DNA of 64,000 bases from Paenibacillus sp. FSL R5-0517 (GCF_037974355.1 NZ_CP150235.1:1922001-1986000); one strand, 5' to 3'; numbered from the stretch's first letter, positions 34,376 to 44,751 are shown. Notes: generated by a model not told the origin, from the letters alone. Numbers and translations: made by a program.

Positions 34376-35512
34376 ATGAGTACGGTAGACCGTATCTTAG
34401 ATAAAGCCCTTCGGGGCGAACGTTTGGACTTGGAAGACACGATTCAGTTATTTGAATCCAATGAAGTGGACAAAATCGGGGCAGCTGCTAATGTCGTTAT
34501 GAAACGCATGCACCCTGAGCCATACAGAACATTTGTAATTGGGCGTAACGTCAACTACACGAACGTGTGTGATGTGTACTGCCGTTTTTGTGCTTTCTAT
34601 CGCAGACCTGGTTCAGATGAAGGTTATGTGCTTCCAGATGAAGTTATTTTCCAGAAGATTCAGGAAACGGAAGATGTGAATGGTACCGAAATTTTGATGC
34701 AAGGTGGTACGAATCCAAACTTGCCTTTCAGCTATTATACAGACCTGTTGAAAGCCATCAAGGAGCGTTTCCCGAACATCACGATGCACTCGTTCTCACC
34801 TGCTGAGATTATGAAAATGGTTGAAGTCTCCGATGGCCTTACATTGGAAGAGGTTGTTCGTGCTATACACGAAGCTGGACTGGATTCCTTGCCTGGCGGC
34901 GGCGCTGAAATTCTGGATGACCGTACACGCCGGAAAATCAGCCGTTTGAAAGGTTCATGGCGGGATTGGATGGACGTTATGCAAACTGCACACCGCATCG
35001 GCATGAATACCACGGCAACGATGGTTATCGGCCTTGGTGAATCGATGGAAGAGCGTGCTTTACACTTGCTCCGTGTACGTGAAGCTCAGGATGAATGTAT
35101 TGCGAACAAGTATGATTCCGAAGGTTTCCTGGCGTTCATTCCTTGGACTTTCCAGCCAGACAATACCAACCTTAAGCTGGAGCGTCAGACGCCGGAAGAG
35201 TACTTGAAGACTGTAGCCATCAGCCGACTGGTGCTTGATAATATTAAGAACATTCAATCCTCTTGGGTAACCATGGGTCCTGAGATCGGTAAGAAGTCGC
35301 TTGAATTTGGATGTAATGACTTCGGCAGCACCATGATTGAAGAGAACGTTGTATCTGCTGCAGGTGCAACTTACAAAGTGAACATTGAATCCATTTTACG
35401 TTTGATTCGAGAGGCCGGTTATATTCCCGCACAACGTAACACCCGTTACGACATCTTGCGCATGTTCGATGAAGAGAATACCGTGCATGAAGATTTCGTA
35501 ATGCAGAACTAA
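34376..35512 (+). CDS. mqnC: cyclic dehypoxanthinyl futalosine synthase (radical SAM)
   Basis: The protein has 378 residues. The radical-SAM cluster motif is Cys65-x3-Cys69-x2-Cys72 (CDVYCRFC), followed by the MqnC-type GGTNPNLPFSYYTDLLKAIKE and AGLDSLPGGGAEIL. It carries out the cyclisation step of the futalosine route to menaquinone. GAGGGAGG lies before ATG 34376; the frame extends back to 34262 without a site. No other mqn gene is adjacent. Confidence 0.93.
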   Translation: MSTVDRILDKALRGERLDLEDTIQLFESNEVDKIGAAANVVMKRMHPEPYRTFVIGRNVNYTNVCDVYCRFCAFYRRPGSDEGYVLPDEVIFQKIQETEDVNGTEILMQGGTNPNLPFSYYTDLLKAIKERFPNITMHSFSPAEIMKMVEVSDGLTLEEVVRAIHEAGLDSLPGGGAEILDDRTRRKISRLKGSWRDWMDVMQTAHRIGMNTTATMVIGLGESMEERALHLLRVREAQDECIANKYDSEGFLAFIPWTFQPDNTNLKLERQTPEEYLKTVAISRLVLDNIKNIQSSWVTMGPEIGKKSLEFGCNDFGSTMIEENVVSAAGATYKVNIESILRLIREAGYIPAQRNTRYDILRMFDEENTVHEDFVMQN

Positions 35513-35573
35513 TTATAATATTTGTATACCACTTCCATATATGCTGATCGTTAGATGAGTATTAATGAAGCAA

Positions 35574-35617
35574 GCCCGCTGACTACTCCCTCTGGAGGAA
35601 CGGCGGGCTTTTTGATT
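35574..35617 (+). terminator. terminator of mqnC
   Basis: AAGCCCGC...GCGGGCTT with inner CTCC/GGAG pairs, followed by TTTTTGATTTTTT. Confidence 0.85.
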
Positions 35618-35740
35618 TTTTCTGGAGATTGAGGTCATTAAACAGTACATGTTACGCAATTGGCGATATTTTATATTGTAATTGAACTGTTACAATGAAA
35701 AGGAACTTGTGTAGTCAGACATGTTGGAAGGGGCAAACCA

Positions 35741-36679
35741 ATGAAGAGAAGAACACTTGGAAAGACCGAACTGAACGTTCCTGTATTGAGCTTTGGAGCA
35801 TCCTCACTTGGCTCTGTATTTCGTGACATTGACCGGGAAGAGGGAATTCGCACTGTACATGCTGCTGTAGATGCCGGAATGAATTACATAGACGTTTCGC
35901 CTTATTATGGATTGACAAAGGCAGAGACGGTGTTGGGTGAGGCTATCCGCAGCTTGCCGCGCAGTTCATATATGTTATCAACCAAAGCCGGACGGTATGG
36001 GGAAAATGAGTTTGATTTTTCACGTAAGCGTATTCAGGATAGTGTACAAGAGAGCCTCAAGCGATTGCATACCGATTATATTGATATTTTGTTCCTGCAT
36101 GATATTGAATTTGTGCCAGCAAAAATAATTATTGAAGAAGCTTTTCCAACGTTGCTGCGTCTGAAAGAACAGGGAGTTATTCGTCATGCGGGCATTTGCG
36201 GATTACCCTTGCCATTGTTCGAGAAGGTTCTGCCACAGATTAATGCGGATGCAATCATCTCGTATTGTCATTATTCATTGAACGATACCTCATTGTTATC
36301 TTTGTTGCCTTTGTTGGAAAAGAAAGAAATTGGCCTCGTGAATGCTTCACCTCTTTCTATGGGCTTGTTAAGCACCCGAGGTGCTCCTGCTTGGCATCCG
36401 GCAGGTGAACGGGTGAAGCAGCTCTGTCTGGAGGCTGCACAATTCTGTGCAGATCAAGGCAGTGACATTGCCAAGCTGGCCGTGCAATTTTCCACGTCGA
36501 ATGAACGTATTCCAACTACACTGGTGAGCAGTGCTAACCAGCGTAATATCGTCAATAACGCAGCCTGGATCGAAGAACCGATAGATCAAGGGCTGCTGGA
36601 TGAAGTGCTGCGCATATTGGCTCCATTGCATAATGAGACGTGGTCAAGCGGGCGTCCTGAATATAATGCGGAGTTATAA
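35741..36679 (+). CDS. aldo/keto reductase
   Basis: The protein has 312 residues. The catalytic tetrad is Asp51, Tyr56, Lys82 and His120 (NYIDVSPYYG, STKAG, FLHD). It resembles L-galactose/D-threo-aldose (L-fucose) dehydrogenases more than general reductases. GGAAGGGG precedes the ATG. A zinc-type polyol/acid dehydrogenase lies 33 bp downstream, suggesting a two-gene sugar oxidation unit. Confidence 0.85.
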   Translation: MKRRTLGKTELNVPVLSFGASSLGSVFRDIDREEGIRTVHAAVDAGMNYIDVSPYYGLTKAETVLGEAIRSLPRSSYMLSTKAGRYGENEFDFSRKRIQDSVQESLKRLHTDYIDILFLHDIEFVPAKIIIEEAFPTLLRLKEQGVIRHAGICGLPLPLFEKVLPQINADAIISYCHYSLNDTSLLSLLPLLEKKEIGLVNASPLSMGLLSTRGAPAWHPAGERVKQLCLEAAQFCADQGSDIAKLAVQFSTSNERIPTTLVSSANQRNIVNNAAWIEEPIDQGLLDEVLRILAPLHNETWSSGRPEYNAEL

Positions 36680-36715
36680 CAACATGACATCAGAAACATT
36701 CAAGGGGGAACAATG

Positions 36716-37729
36716 ATGAGAGCCATTGTGTGTGACGAAATAGATCGTCTAGAGCTGCAAGACCTGCCTCAACCGGAACGTGTAGAAGGAGAGGCGCTGG
36801 TTGCGATAAGGCGGATTGGAATCTGTGGAACAGATCTGCATGCGTATAAAGGCAATCAGCCATTCTTTACCTATCCTCGCGTGCTGGGTCATGAACTGGC
36901 GGGTGTTATTGAAGAGATCGGTCCGAACGATGCAGGGCTACGTCCAGGGGATCAGGTAAGCATTATTCCATATCTGCATTGCGGTCATTGCATTGCTTGT
37001 CGCAGTGGAAAAACCAATTGTTGTGTGTCCATGCAAGTCATGGGCGTCCATGTAGACGGAGGCATGAGAGAAAGAATCAGCGTGCCGGTCTCACATCTGC
37101 TTTCAGCAGAAGGTTTGACACTGGATGAGACCGCAATGGTAGAACCCTTAAGCATTGGAGCCCATGCGGTCAGGAGAGCGGGAATTAAGCCTGGTGAGCA
37201 TGTAGTTGTGATTGGAGCTGGCCCGATTGGGCTTGGCGTCATGGCATTTGCCAAACAGGCAGGTGCCCATGTTATTGCCGTTGACCGTAACCTGGACAGG
37301 CTCGAGCTTAGCCGGACTTGGGCTGGAGCGTATGAATTGGTACAGGCCAATGAACAGGCTGTACAACAAGTGGCTGAAATTACGGGAGGCGACTATGCTA
37401 CAGCGGTCTTCGACGCAACCGGTAACGTGAATTCCATGAATGAGGCCATTCAATATGTGGCGCACAGTGGTCAACTCATTTTCGTCGGACTGGTGAAAGC
37501 GGATATTACTTTCCATGATCCTGAGTTTCACAAGCGGGAGATGAGCATGCTGGGCAGCCGAAACGCAACCCGTGAAGATTTTGAACAAGTCTTGTCAACC
37601 CTGCGTCAAAAGAAATTAAGTATGAATGGTTATATCACACACCGAGTGGAGTTTGATGAGTTACCTGCTACAATCGACCAATGGCTCTTGCCAGATTCAC
37701 ATGTAGTCAAAGCCATCGTTGAGCTATAA
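36716..37729 (+). CDS. zinc-dependent MDR dehydrogenase (sugar acid/polyol type)
   Basis: The protein has 337 residues. Catalytic zinc ligands are Cys37, His59 and Glu60 (GICGTD, GHEL). The structural zinc cysteines are 89, 92, 95 and 103 (HCGHCIACRSGKTNCC). The Rossmann motif is VVIGAGPIGLGVMAF. It resembles L-galactonate/L-idonate 5-dehydrogenases, and the adjacent aldose reductase supports a pathway for L-galactose or L-fucose, which is inference. A second ATG three bases downstream of 36713 is used; 36713 itself is equally possible. Confidence 0.85.
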   Translation: MRAIVCDEIDRLELQDLPQPERVEGEALVAIRRIGICGTDLHAYKGNQPFFTYPRVLGHELAGVIEEIGPNDAGLRPGDQVSIIPYLHCGHCIACRSGKTNCCVSMQVMGVHVDGGMRERISVPVSHLLSAEGLTLDETAMVEPLSIGAHAVRRAGIKPGEHVVVIGAGPIGLGVMAFAKQAGAHVIAVDRNLDRLELSRTWAGAYELVQANEQAVQQVAEITGGDYATAVFDATGNVNSMNEAIQYVAHSGQLIFVGLVKADITFHDPEFHKREMSMLGSRNATREDFEQVLSTLRQKKLSMNGYITHRVEFDELPATIDQWLLPDSHVVKAIVEL

Positions 37730-37754
37730 TCACAAGTAAATCGGATAACAGAAA

Positions 37755-37813
37755 AAAACGCTCTCTGACCTTGGTGGACAATACCATCCATAGGGAAAGA
37801 GAGCGTTTTTTTA
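37755..37813. terminator. bidirectional terminator
   Basis: AAAAACGCTCTCT and AGAGAGCGTTTTT arms serve the dehydrogenase on the plus strand and the YitT gene on the minus strand. Confidence 0.88.
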
Positions 37814-38716
37814 TTTGTCCGGATTGGTCATAATGCCCGCATGCGGATCAATGTGACGCACAATGGACTTCAACCAGACCATCTCCAGAACATGTACCTC
37901 ATAATAAAGTGCACCGGGGATCTGTCTGATCCATCCTTCCGTCATCGCGAGTTGTGTTGAGTCAGAAGTGGCTTCCAGCGTTCCAGGTTCACGGCGCAGC
38001 CGTTTGCGTACAGCTTTTTCAACCTGAGAGCTTTGTGTGGTCAAAATGCATACTTTACGTTTGGAAGAGAAACCCCTGAACGCAATGTAGACCATTTCAT
38101 AAGCAATAAGGTAGGCGATTACGGAATACATCGCTTGGTCCCAGCCAAAGACAACACCTGCGGCTGTCAGTATTAACAAGTTAAGCAGCATGATTATTTT
38201 TTCGATAAGCATCCGTTTTCCGCTAAATACACGTTCAGGTGGGCGGGAAGAGGGATCACCGATTTCTAGCGTATCCAGTGTCCCGCCGTACCGCACGACG
38301 AGCCCAATTCCAAGTCCGAGACATAATCCGCCAAACATGGCGGCAGCCAGCGGGTGCTCTACAAGTGGCGGCATGGGATGAAGCACAATGGCACCGATCG
38401 AAAAGACAACCAGACCCAGCACAGTAACCAATACAAATTTCTTCTTCACAATCTTGTAGGACAGAAATATGAAGGGAACATTGAATAAAAATAGGAATAA
38501 TCCAATCCTCATTTCCGTCCAGTGGGCGAAGAGGGAGGAAATGCCTGTAATGCCTCCAATAATGATCTTATTGGGGTGTAAGAACAATTCAAGTCCCACG
38601 GAGGCCAGAATTCCACCCATAATCACGAGCAATAGGTTTAACCAGCGGCGGGTGGATGATATTCTGGTCTTGGCGGTGGCTGGCACCGGATTAGCCGATA
38701 TCAGAGGTGCTTTCAT
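37811..38716 (-). CDS. YitT-family membrane protein
   Basis: The protein has 301 residues. Five to six N-terminal transmembrane helices of the YitT (DUF161) family include GGITGISSLFAHWTEMRIGLFLFLFNVPFI and GGTLDTLEIG. A C-terminal soluble DUF2179-type domain follows (SSKRKVCILTTQSSQVEKAVRKRL). Function is unknown. AAAGGAGGATG precedes the ATG. It is followed at a distance by the K+/H+ antiporter pair on the same strand. Confidence 0.87.
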   Translation of the reverse strand: MKAPLISANPVPATAKTRISSTRRWLNLLLVIMGGILASVGLELFLHPNKIIIGGITGISSLFAHWTEMRIGLFLFLFNVPFIFLSYKIVKKKFVLVTVLGLVVFSIGAIVLHPMPPLVEHPLAAAMFGGLCLGLGIGLVVRYGGTLDTLEIGDPSSRPPERVFSGKRMLIEKIIMLLNLLILTAAGVVFGWDQAMYSVIAYLIAYEMVYIAFRGFSSKRKVCILTTQSSQVEKAVRKRLRREPGTLEATSDSTQLAMTEGWIRQIPGALYYEVHVLEMVWLKSIVRHIDPHAGIMTNPDK

Positions 38717-38828
38717 AGGTCATCCTCCTTTGTGCGGCTTTCGAGCCATTCTCCCTGGGTTAGTCACAGAAAGACCGGCGCAGAGCCGCGAAGTACGATC
38801 GTATGTCTGTTCTGCACAGACATAGGCA

Positions 38829-40067
38829 TTACCCTTCTTTCTGCAGTACCTTTGGTTCTTCTTTCTTTTTCCGAGGATCTTTGAACTTAAATATTTTATC
38901 CAATAAACGGAATACATGTTTGGACTCTTTGGTTAATAAAGGCCCCAGAATGGCCAGAATTAGGACATACAGTGCGGCAAATGGTTGAATCATTGGCAGC
39001 AGTCCTCCGGCTTTACCCATGTTGGCCAAGATGATGGAAAATTCACCTCGTGACACAATGGTTAATCCAATATTGGCCGATGCTTTGGGCGATAGGCCTG
39101 CACTGCGACCGGCCATCATGCCTGCAAGGAAGTTACCGAACAATGTAATAACAACTGCAATAAGAGCTAACCATACGGCTTCGCCACCCAAAGACAACGG
39201 ATCAATGGACAGTCCGAAGCTGAAGAAGAAGATGGCTCCGAAGAAGTCACGGAACGGCAGAATCAAGTGCTCAATCCGTTTCGCGTGTTCTGTTTCAGCA
39301 AGCACCAGTCCAACCAATAATGCACCGATCGCTTCGGCGACATGAATGGTCTCAGAGAAGCCGGCTACGAGGAACAAAGCTCCGAATACAACAAGAGAGA
39401 ATAGCTCATTCGATCGTATTTTAAGCAACTTGTTTAGTAGCGGCGTTGCTTTGCGTCCAAGAATTATGACGATAAGCATGAATCCGAGGGCAATAAGTGC
39501 GGACATGAGCACGCCTCCGATGGAGGATGAATCACTAAGCACAAGTCCGGACAAGATCGAGATATATACAGCGAGGAATACATCTTCGAACATGATAATA
39601 CCCAATATCATCTCTGTTTCCGGATTGGCTGTTCGTTTCAAATCAACGAGTACCTTGGCCACGATCGCACTGGAAGAGATGGTAGTTATACCTGCGATAA
39701 TAAGTGCTTCTGCAACTGGGAAACCGGACATAAAACCGAATATTAATCCCAGCGTAAAGTTAATTCCGATATAGATCGAGCCGCCAACTGCAATAGAGCG
39801 ACCCGATTTAATTAAACGACCTACCGAGAATTCAAGTCCGAGGTAGAAGAGAAGAAACAGAATACCGATCCGACCCATGAAATCAATAAAAGGCTGGCTT
39901 TCAATGAAGCGGAAGTCCAGATGCCAGATTTTCATGGCATGTGGCCCAACGGCCATCCCGATCAGAATATAAAACGGAACGACCGAAAATCTTAGTTTTG
40001 CTGATAAAAGGCCGGCTGCCGCAATGAGCACAAGGGCCAGACCTACTTCGAATATCAGATGATCCAT
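38829..40067 (-). CDS. khtU: CPA2 K+(NH4+)/H+ antiporter KhtU
   Basis: The protein has 412 residues and about twelve transmembrane helices of the Kef/CPA2 class, with IAGITTISSSAIVAKVLVDL, GIIMFEDVFLAV and FSFGLSIDPLSLG. It lacks the C-terminal KTN domain of KefC. The gene directly upstream (5 bp) encodes a KhtT-like TrkA-C regulatory subunit, as in B. subtilis khtSTU. It exports K+ under alkaline or potassium excess conditions. The small khtS gene is not seen. Confidence 0.85.
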   Translation of the reverse strand: MDHLIFEVGLALVLIAAAGLLSAKLRFSVVPFYILIGMAVGPHAMKIWHLDFRFIESQPFIDFMGRIGILFLLFYLGLEFSVGRLIKSGRSIAVGGSIYIGINFTLGLIFGFMSGFPVAEALIIAGITTISSSAIVAKVLVDLKRTANPETEMILGIIMFEDVFLAVYISILSGLVLSDSSSIGGVLMSALIALGFMLIVIILGRKATPLLNKLLKIRSNELFSLVVFGALFLVAGFSETIHVAEAIGALLVGLVLAETEHAKRIEHLILPFRDFFGAIFFFSFGLSIDPLSLGGEAVWLALIAVVITLFGNFLAGMMAGRSAGLSPKASANIGLTIVSRGEFSIILANMGKAGGLLPMIQPFAALYVLILAILGPLLTKESKHVFRLLDKIFKFKDPRKKKEEPKVLQKEG

Positions 40068-40071
40068 CTAT

Positions 40072-40566
40072 TTACCCCCTTCCAGTCAGGAGGAGGGATT
40101 TAAACAGTTTCTGCTGATTGCGTTCGCCAACGGCTACTACCGTGGATTCTGCACTGATAACTACCTCCGGACCTGGGCTGATGTGTTTTTTGTGATTTTT
40201 TTCTACAACGGCAATAACCGTCGCCCCAGAGTTTTGACGTACATCCAATTCACCGATGGATTTGCCGATACATCCGAAGGATGGTTCGATTTTGTACCAC
40301 TCGATAATCAGGTCGTCAAACGTGACTTCAATATTTTCAAGCTGCTTTGGCTTGTAAGTTAATCCACCTACAATAGCAGCAATTTGTCGTGCTTCGTAAT
40401 CGTCAAGTGTGATCATCGAGATGCTTTGATCGGGATCATCATACTCGAAGTGGTACATTTCCCGGCGACCGTCATCGTGAATAATAATGACAATTTTATC
40501 ACCGCTGCTTGTTTCAATCTGAAATTTTTTGCCGATCCCCGGCAAGTCTGTTTCGCGTACATCCAT
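40072..40566 (-). CDS. khtT: KhtT: TrkA-C regulatory subunit of the K+/H+ antiporter
   Basis: The protein has 164 residues, the B. subtilis KhtT length. An N-terminal domain ([28 protein letters not shown]) is followed by an RCK_C/TrkA-C domain ([33 protein letters not shown]). In B. subtilis this domain binds c-di-AMP and opens KhtU. AAGGAGGC lies before ATG 40566. It is translated just ahead of khtU. Confidence 0.85.
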   Translation of the reverse strand: MDVRETDLPGIGKKFQIETSSGDKIVIIIHDDGRREMYHFEYDDPDQSISMITLDDYEARQIAAIVGGLTYKPKQLENIEVTFDDLIIEWYKIEPSFGCIGKSIGELDVRQNSGATVIAVVEKNHKKHISPGPEVVISAESTVVAVGERNQQKLFKSLLLTGRG

Positions 40567-40869
40567 GGTTGTTGCCTCCTTATAATTAGGGGCTGGCCAC
40601 AGAAGACAGGCTTATTTCCCGAAAATGTATAATCTGCTGCTCTAGGGAACATCAAAAGATGCGGGTAAACAGAGCCAGAAATTCCTGACACAGCCATATG
40701 ATTTGAATTTGTAAGTGTGGGTACAACAAAAATAGGTTCGTTCGTTAAGGCGATAAACATCGCTTTGTATCTAACGTGTGCAATAAGGGTTATAAGATAT
40801 GCACAAGCGCACCGTCTTTAATACAGAGGTGTCTCCATGCAAAAGCAACCTGTAAATACGTCGTAACGG
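40567..40869. other. non-coding spacer upstream of khtT
   Basis: About 300 bp without a supported gene. There is a small hairpin GCGAT-AAAC-ATCGC near 40750-40765. I looked for a c-di-AMP (ydaO) riboswitch on the minus strand and did not recognise one. Confidence 0.5.
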
Positions 40870-41274
40870 CTACTGAAGAGCGTTCACGTATTTTGGTGCT
40901 ATAGGGGTGAGGGATACATACATACTGGTGAACTTAATAGGTAGCAGAAATAATCTGCGTTTAAACAGACAATACCACGGTTTAAAGGACAGACCCGTTG
41001 TAGGGATTCGCAGCATTAATAACAATGCGAGGACAAGAAAGACAGGCTTATTATGCGTAACCGCAATCAGCTTGGTCATGACTTGTGGATATTTGCGAAT
41101 AACAGGTTTCTGCTGGATTTCGGGTATTTGCAACAGCACTTCCTTGTTGGAAGTTGCTTCAACAGATACCCCAACAGCAGATTCGGACTGCGTCGGAATA
41201 GGGAAGCACAAGGCTTGGAAAACGCACAAAATGATAATGATCGTGTAGTGGAGTATTCTAGGTTGTTGTCGCAT
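40870..41274 (-). CDS. signal-peptide-bearing membrane protein of unknown function
   Basis: The protein has 134 residues. The N-terminus (MRQQPRILHYTIIIILCVFQ) is a signal or anchor, and a second hydrophobic segment lies at about 77-92 (KPVFLVLALLLMLRI). The short region between is polar. AAGGAGGG stands seven bases before the ATG, which supports this strand over the overlapping plus-strand frame. I do not recognise the family. Confidence 0.62.
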   Translation of the reverse strand: MRQQPRILHYTIIIILCVFQALCFPIPTQSESAVGVSVEATSNKEVLLQIPEIQQKPVIRKYPQVMTKLIAVTHNKPVFLVLALLLMLRIPTTGLSFKPWYCLFKRRLFLLPIKFTSMYVSLTPIAPKYVNALQ

Positions 41275-41454
41275 TTTGGCTTCCCTCCTTTTCCGTGAAA
41301 CATACTGTTATTAAAATAATAACACATTTTTGTCTTAACTCCAAACCTCTTCATAATATACTGAGAAATCATGACACGCTTTCCATCAATCCGCTTCGTA
41401 TATCCCCATCTGCCTTGCCATATACTTTGAAGAGGAAGGAAAGGAGTGATTCTT

Positions 41455-42399
41455 GTGGAACTGTTTGCTGTATGGACCGATGTATCTGGGCAAGAGGAAG
41501 CGGATCAATTTTATCGTTGTGTCAAGGAAAAAACCAAAGGTTTACATATAAGTAAAAGAGGATTCAGGCTTGTCTTCAAACATAATGATGGAAGAGCAGC
41601 CTGGGTGTGCAGAGGGAATGAGAATCACGAAGACTTCCAGCAATGGCTTCCCCGGATTAGTGATCTGCTCTCCCTTGGGCTCGCCGATTTCATTATGGAG
41701 ACACAAGAACGTAACATGGTGGAAGATATGATCGCCAAGGCATGTTCTGTCATGGATGAGCATGAGGTGGAGAAGGTCAATCGAATCTGCATGCCACTAC
41801 TATTAAATGGTGATCTGGATCAACCTGGACTCCGGGAGCGCCGTCGTACTACGTTGGCTAGTGGACTACGGCAGGATTTGGAGGATGTTCACTTTTTTCA
41901 CCTTGAAGGCATTATCAACTTCCGCATACGGCCATATAAACAGGAGCTTCAGGAATTAGTGGAGTATGCGCTGGATGAATTCTGGATGGATCGGCAGTAT
42001 GAAGAGTTTATGGGGCTGTTAAAATATTTTGTTTTTTTTCAAGAAGCCAAAGTACCTCTGGTTCATCTTGTACACAAGGGAATGCATGAATTTCAGGTCC
42101 TGGATGCTGGACTTAATCTGTTACCCGTACAAAAGGATGAACAGGTCGTTGTGGAAATGCCAGGTCTGGAACTGGAGATGGATATTGAAGATATGATTGT
42201 AAGTACTCTCATCTCGATCTCTCCTGAGAAAGTTATGCTGCATACGCGTACCCCCGATCTGCCGATCATCTCGACCATCTGCCAGATCTTTGAAGACAAA
42301 GTGCAAATCTGCCATCATTGCCCGGAATGTGAAGTGCTGCGTTCAGGATTGTTGACAGGTCTTGACGCAAGTGATCTCGGCAATTATAATAACTGTTGA
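41455..42399 (+). CDS. ytxC: sporulation protein YtxC family
   Basis: The protein has 314 residues and matches the YtxC pattern: LEGIINFRIRPYKQELQELVEYALDEFWMDRQYEEFMGLLKYFV in the middle and a C-terminal CHHCPECE. It sits directly before thrS, as in B. subtilis. The start GTG 41455 is eight bases after AAAGGAG; the GTG at 41446 overlaps that site. Its last codons contain the -10/-35 of the thrS leader promoter. Molecular role is unknown. Confidence 0.85.
   Translation: MELFAVWTDVSGQEEADQFYRCVKEKTKGLHISKRGFRLVFKHNDGRAAWVCRGNENHEDFQQWLPRISDLLSLGLADFIMETQERNMVEDMIAKACSVMDEHEVEKVNRICMPLLLNGDLDQPGLRERRRTTLASGLRQDLEDVHFFHLEGIINFRIRPYKQELQELVEYALDEFWMDRQYEEFMGLLKYFVFFQEAKVPLVHLVHKGMHEFQVLDAGLNLLPVQKDEQVVVEMPGLELEMDIEDMIVSTLISISPEKVMLHTRTPDLPIISTICQIFEDKVQICHHCPECEVLRSGLLTGLDASDLGNYNNC
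42362..42390 (+). promoter_or_regulatory. promoter of the thrS T-box leader, inside the end of ytxC
   Basis: TTGACG (42362-42367), exactly 17 bp, TATAAT (42385-42390). It overlaps the last twelve codons of ytxC. Confidence 0.8.
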
Positions 42400-42439
42400 T
42401 CCATGATTTTTTCATGTGAACCATTGAACCAAAAGCGTT

Positions 42440-42721
42440 GACAAAGACAACGACCACACGCAAGATCGGTGCAGAGAGAGGAACCTTGGCTGAAAATTCC
42501 TCCGGTTATCACGTATGGTTTACCCCTTTGTAGCTGCAATTTTGAAAGTGGATTTAGAACATCGCCTTTACTGGAGATTATCCGCGAGTAAGGATTTGCC
42601 GGGTCATGCCCGTTATCGTCATGCCAATGAGGGCTGTGTCTCCGAATAGGATGAATCAGCTGAATTAGGGTGGAACCACGAGTATATATCACTCGTCCCT
42701 TTGCCGGGACGGGTGTTTTTT
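42440..42721 (+). promoter_or_regulatory. T-box leader (tRNA-Thr) of thrS
   Basis: The T-box sequence AGGGTGGAACCACGAG is at 42667-42682. TGGA would pair with a discriminator U, as in tRNA-Thr. AGAGAGAGGAACC and a GCTG distal-loop motif around 42473-42510 fit stem I. The terminator ACTCGTCCC-TTTGCC-GGGACGGGT plus T6 is at 42691-42721. I could not assign the specifier codon with confidence. Confidence 0.92.
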
Positions 42722-42813
42722 GCGTTCCTTTGCAAAATGATTGGAATAGCATTAGATAATCAATCCATGAACATTAGGACATGAAGGTTACATTAACAGG
42801 AGGAATGAGACAA

Positions 42814-44751
42814 ATGGCAGTTAACATTAAATTACCGGATGGTTCGGTACGTGAGTACGCGGATGGCAGCACCATTGAGGACGTAGCGGCTTCGATTAGC
42901 AGCGGATTGCGCAAAAATGCCGTAGCCGGCAAGCTGGATGGTATCGTGGTGGACTTGTCCACAACACTTCATGAAGGAGCATTGGTGGAGATCGTAACTT
43001 TGGATTCACCAGAAGGACTTGAAGTGATGCGTCATAGTACAGCTCACTTGATGGCTCAAGCAGTGAAACGTTTATTTGGTAACCAAGAGGTTCGCCTTGG
43101 TATTGGCCCGGTCATCGAAGATGGTTTTTACTATGATATGGACCTCGAACACCCGCTCAATCCTGAAGATCTGCAAAAGATCGAGAAGGAAATGGAGCGT
43201 ATTGTAAACGAGAACTTGCCAATTGTACGTAAGGAAGTTAGCCGCGAGGACGCGATCAAAACGTTCGAAGAAGTGGGCGATCCCTACAAACTTGAGTTGA
43301 TTCGTGACTTGCCCGAAGACAGCGTGATCACGATTTACGAGCAAGGTGAATTCTTCGACTTGTGTCGTGGTCCTCACGTGCCATCGACTAGCAAAATCAA
43401 AGTGTTCAAACTGATGAATGTCGCGGGTGCTTACTGGCGTGGAGATAGCAAAAACAAAATGCTTCAACGTATCTATGGTACGGCTTTTGTGAAAAAAGCA
43501 CAGCTGGACGAGCATTTGCACTTCCTCGAAGAGGCTCGCAAACGGGATCACCGCAAGCTGGGTAAAGAGCTCGAAATGTTCACATTCTCCCAACTGGTTG
43601 GCCAAGGTCTGCCAATCTGGTTGCCTAACGGTGCGAAGCTGCGCCGTACCCTGGAGCGTTATATTGTGGATCTAGAAGAAAGCCTTGGATACCAGCATGT
43701 ATACACACCGGTTCTGGGTAACGTGGAATTGTACAAGACATCTGGACACTGGGAGCACTACCAGGAAGATATGTTCCCGAAAATGGTTATGGATAACGAG
43801 GAACTCGTTCTCCGTCCAATGAACTGTCCTCACCATATGATGGTGTACAAGTCCAGCATGCACAGCTACCGTGATCTGCCAATCCGTATTGCCGAGCTTG
43901 GCATGATGCACCGTTATGAAATGTCAGGAGCGTTGACAGGTCTGCACCGTGTACGTGCAATGACTCTGAATGACTCACACATTTTTGCACGCCCGGATCA
44001 GATTAAAGAAGAGTTCGCTCGTGTTATCGAGTTGATTCAAACCGTGTACAAGGATTTCGGTATCAACGAATATCGTTTCCGTCTGTCGTATCGCGATCCG
44101 AAGGATACCGAGAAATACTTCCAGAACGACGAGATGTGGGAGATGTCCCAACGCATGCTGCGTGAAGTTGTGGAAGAGCTTGACCTTCCATTCTATGAAG
44201 CAGAAGGTGAAGCTGCGTTCTACGGTCCGAAGCTGGATGTGCAGATCAAAACAGCATTGGGCAAAGAAGAGACATTGTCTACAGTCCAACTGGACTTCCT
44301 GTTGCCTGAGCGCTTTGAGCTTGAATATGTGGGAGATGACGGACAGAAACATCGTCCGGTCGTTATTCACCGCGGTGTAATCAGTACGATGGAACGTTTC
44401 ACAGCATTCTTGCTGGAGAACTTTGCAGGAGCTTTCCCGCTGTGGTTGTCTCCGGTTCAGGCCAAAGTGATCCCAGTATCCGGAAACTTCGACGATTATG
44501 CGCGTGAAGTGGAAGCGAAGCTGAAACGTGCGGGAATCTCTGCTGAAGCTGATCTGCGGAATGAGAAGCTTGGATATAAAATCCGTGAGGCGCAGCTTGA
44601 GAAAATGCCTTATATGTTTGTTGTCGGTGAGAATGAGCGTAATGCAGAAGCGGTATCCGTGCGTAAGCGTGGAGAAGGCGATCTGGGCATGAAACCGGTC
44701 GATGAAATTATTGCACAATTGAAAGAGGAAATTGCAACACGTTTGGTGTAA
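42814..44751 (+). CDS. thrS: threonyl-tRNA synthetase
   Basis: The protein has 645 residues. It has an N-terminal TGS domain ([19 protein letters not shown]), the editing domain with [16 protein letters not shown] and [15 protein letters not shown], a class II core with [12 protein letters not shown] and [13 protein letters not shown], and a C-terminal anticodon domain. AGGAGG is ten bases before ATG 42814; the frame opens at 42781. It charges tRNA-Thr under T-box control. Confidence 0.96.
   Translation: MAVNIKLPDGSVREYADGSTIEDVAASISSGLRKNAVAGKLDGIVVDLSTTLHEGALVEIVTLDSPEGLEVMRHSTAHLMAQAVKRLFGNQEVRLGIGPVIEDGFYYDMDLEHPLNPEDLQKIEKEMERIVNENLPIVRKEVSREDAIKTFEEVGDPYKLELIRDLPEDSVITIYEQGEFFDLCRGPHVPSTSKIKVFKLMNVAGAYWRGDSKNKMLQRIYGTAFVKKAQLDEHLHFLEEARKRDHRKLGKELEMFTFSQLVGQGLPIWLPNGAKLRRTLERYIVDLEESLGYQHVYTPVLGNVELYKTSGHWEHYQEDMFPKMVMDNEELVLRPMNCPHHMMVYKSSMHSYRDLPIRIAELGMMHRYEMSGALTGLHRVRAMTLNDSHIFARPDQIKEEFARVIELIQTVYKDFGINEYRFRLSYRDPKDTEKYFQNDEMWEMSQRMLREVVEELDLPFYEAEGEAAFYGPKLDVQIKTALGKEETLSTVQLDFLLPERFELEYVGDDGQKHRPVVIHRGVISTMERFTAFLLENFAGAFPLWLSPVQAKVIPVSGNFDDYAREVEAKLKRAGISAEADLRNEKLGYKIREAQLEKMPYMFVVGENERNAEAVSVRKRGEGDLGMKPVDEIIAQLKEEIATRLV

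Noticed and set aside
40567..40869. c-di-AMP (ydaO/yuaA) riboswitch upstream of khtT
   Set aside because: None of the conserved ydaO blocks was recognised on the minus strand. A covariance-model search would settle it.
40907..41248. 113-codon plus-strand frame overlapping the secreted-protein gene
   Set aside because: The minus-strand frame has AAGGAGGG and a signal sequence; the plus-strand frame has neither.
42440..42600. Specific threonine specifier codon in the thrS T-box
   Set aside because: Several ACN triplets occur and none sits in a clear GAA-codon-purine context, so I did not assign one.
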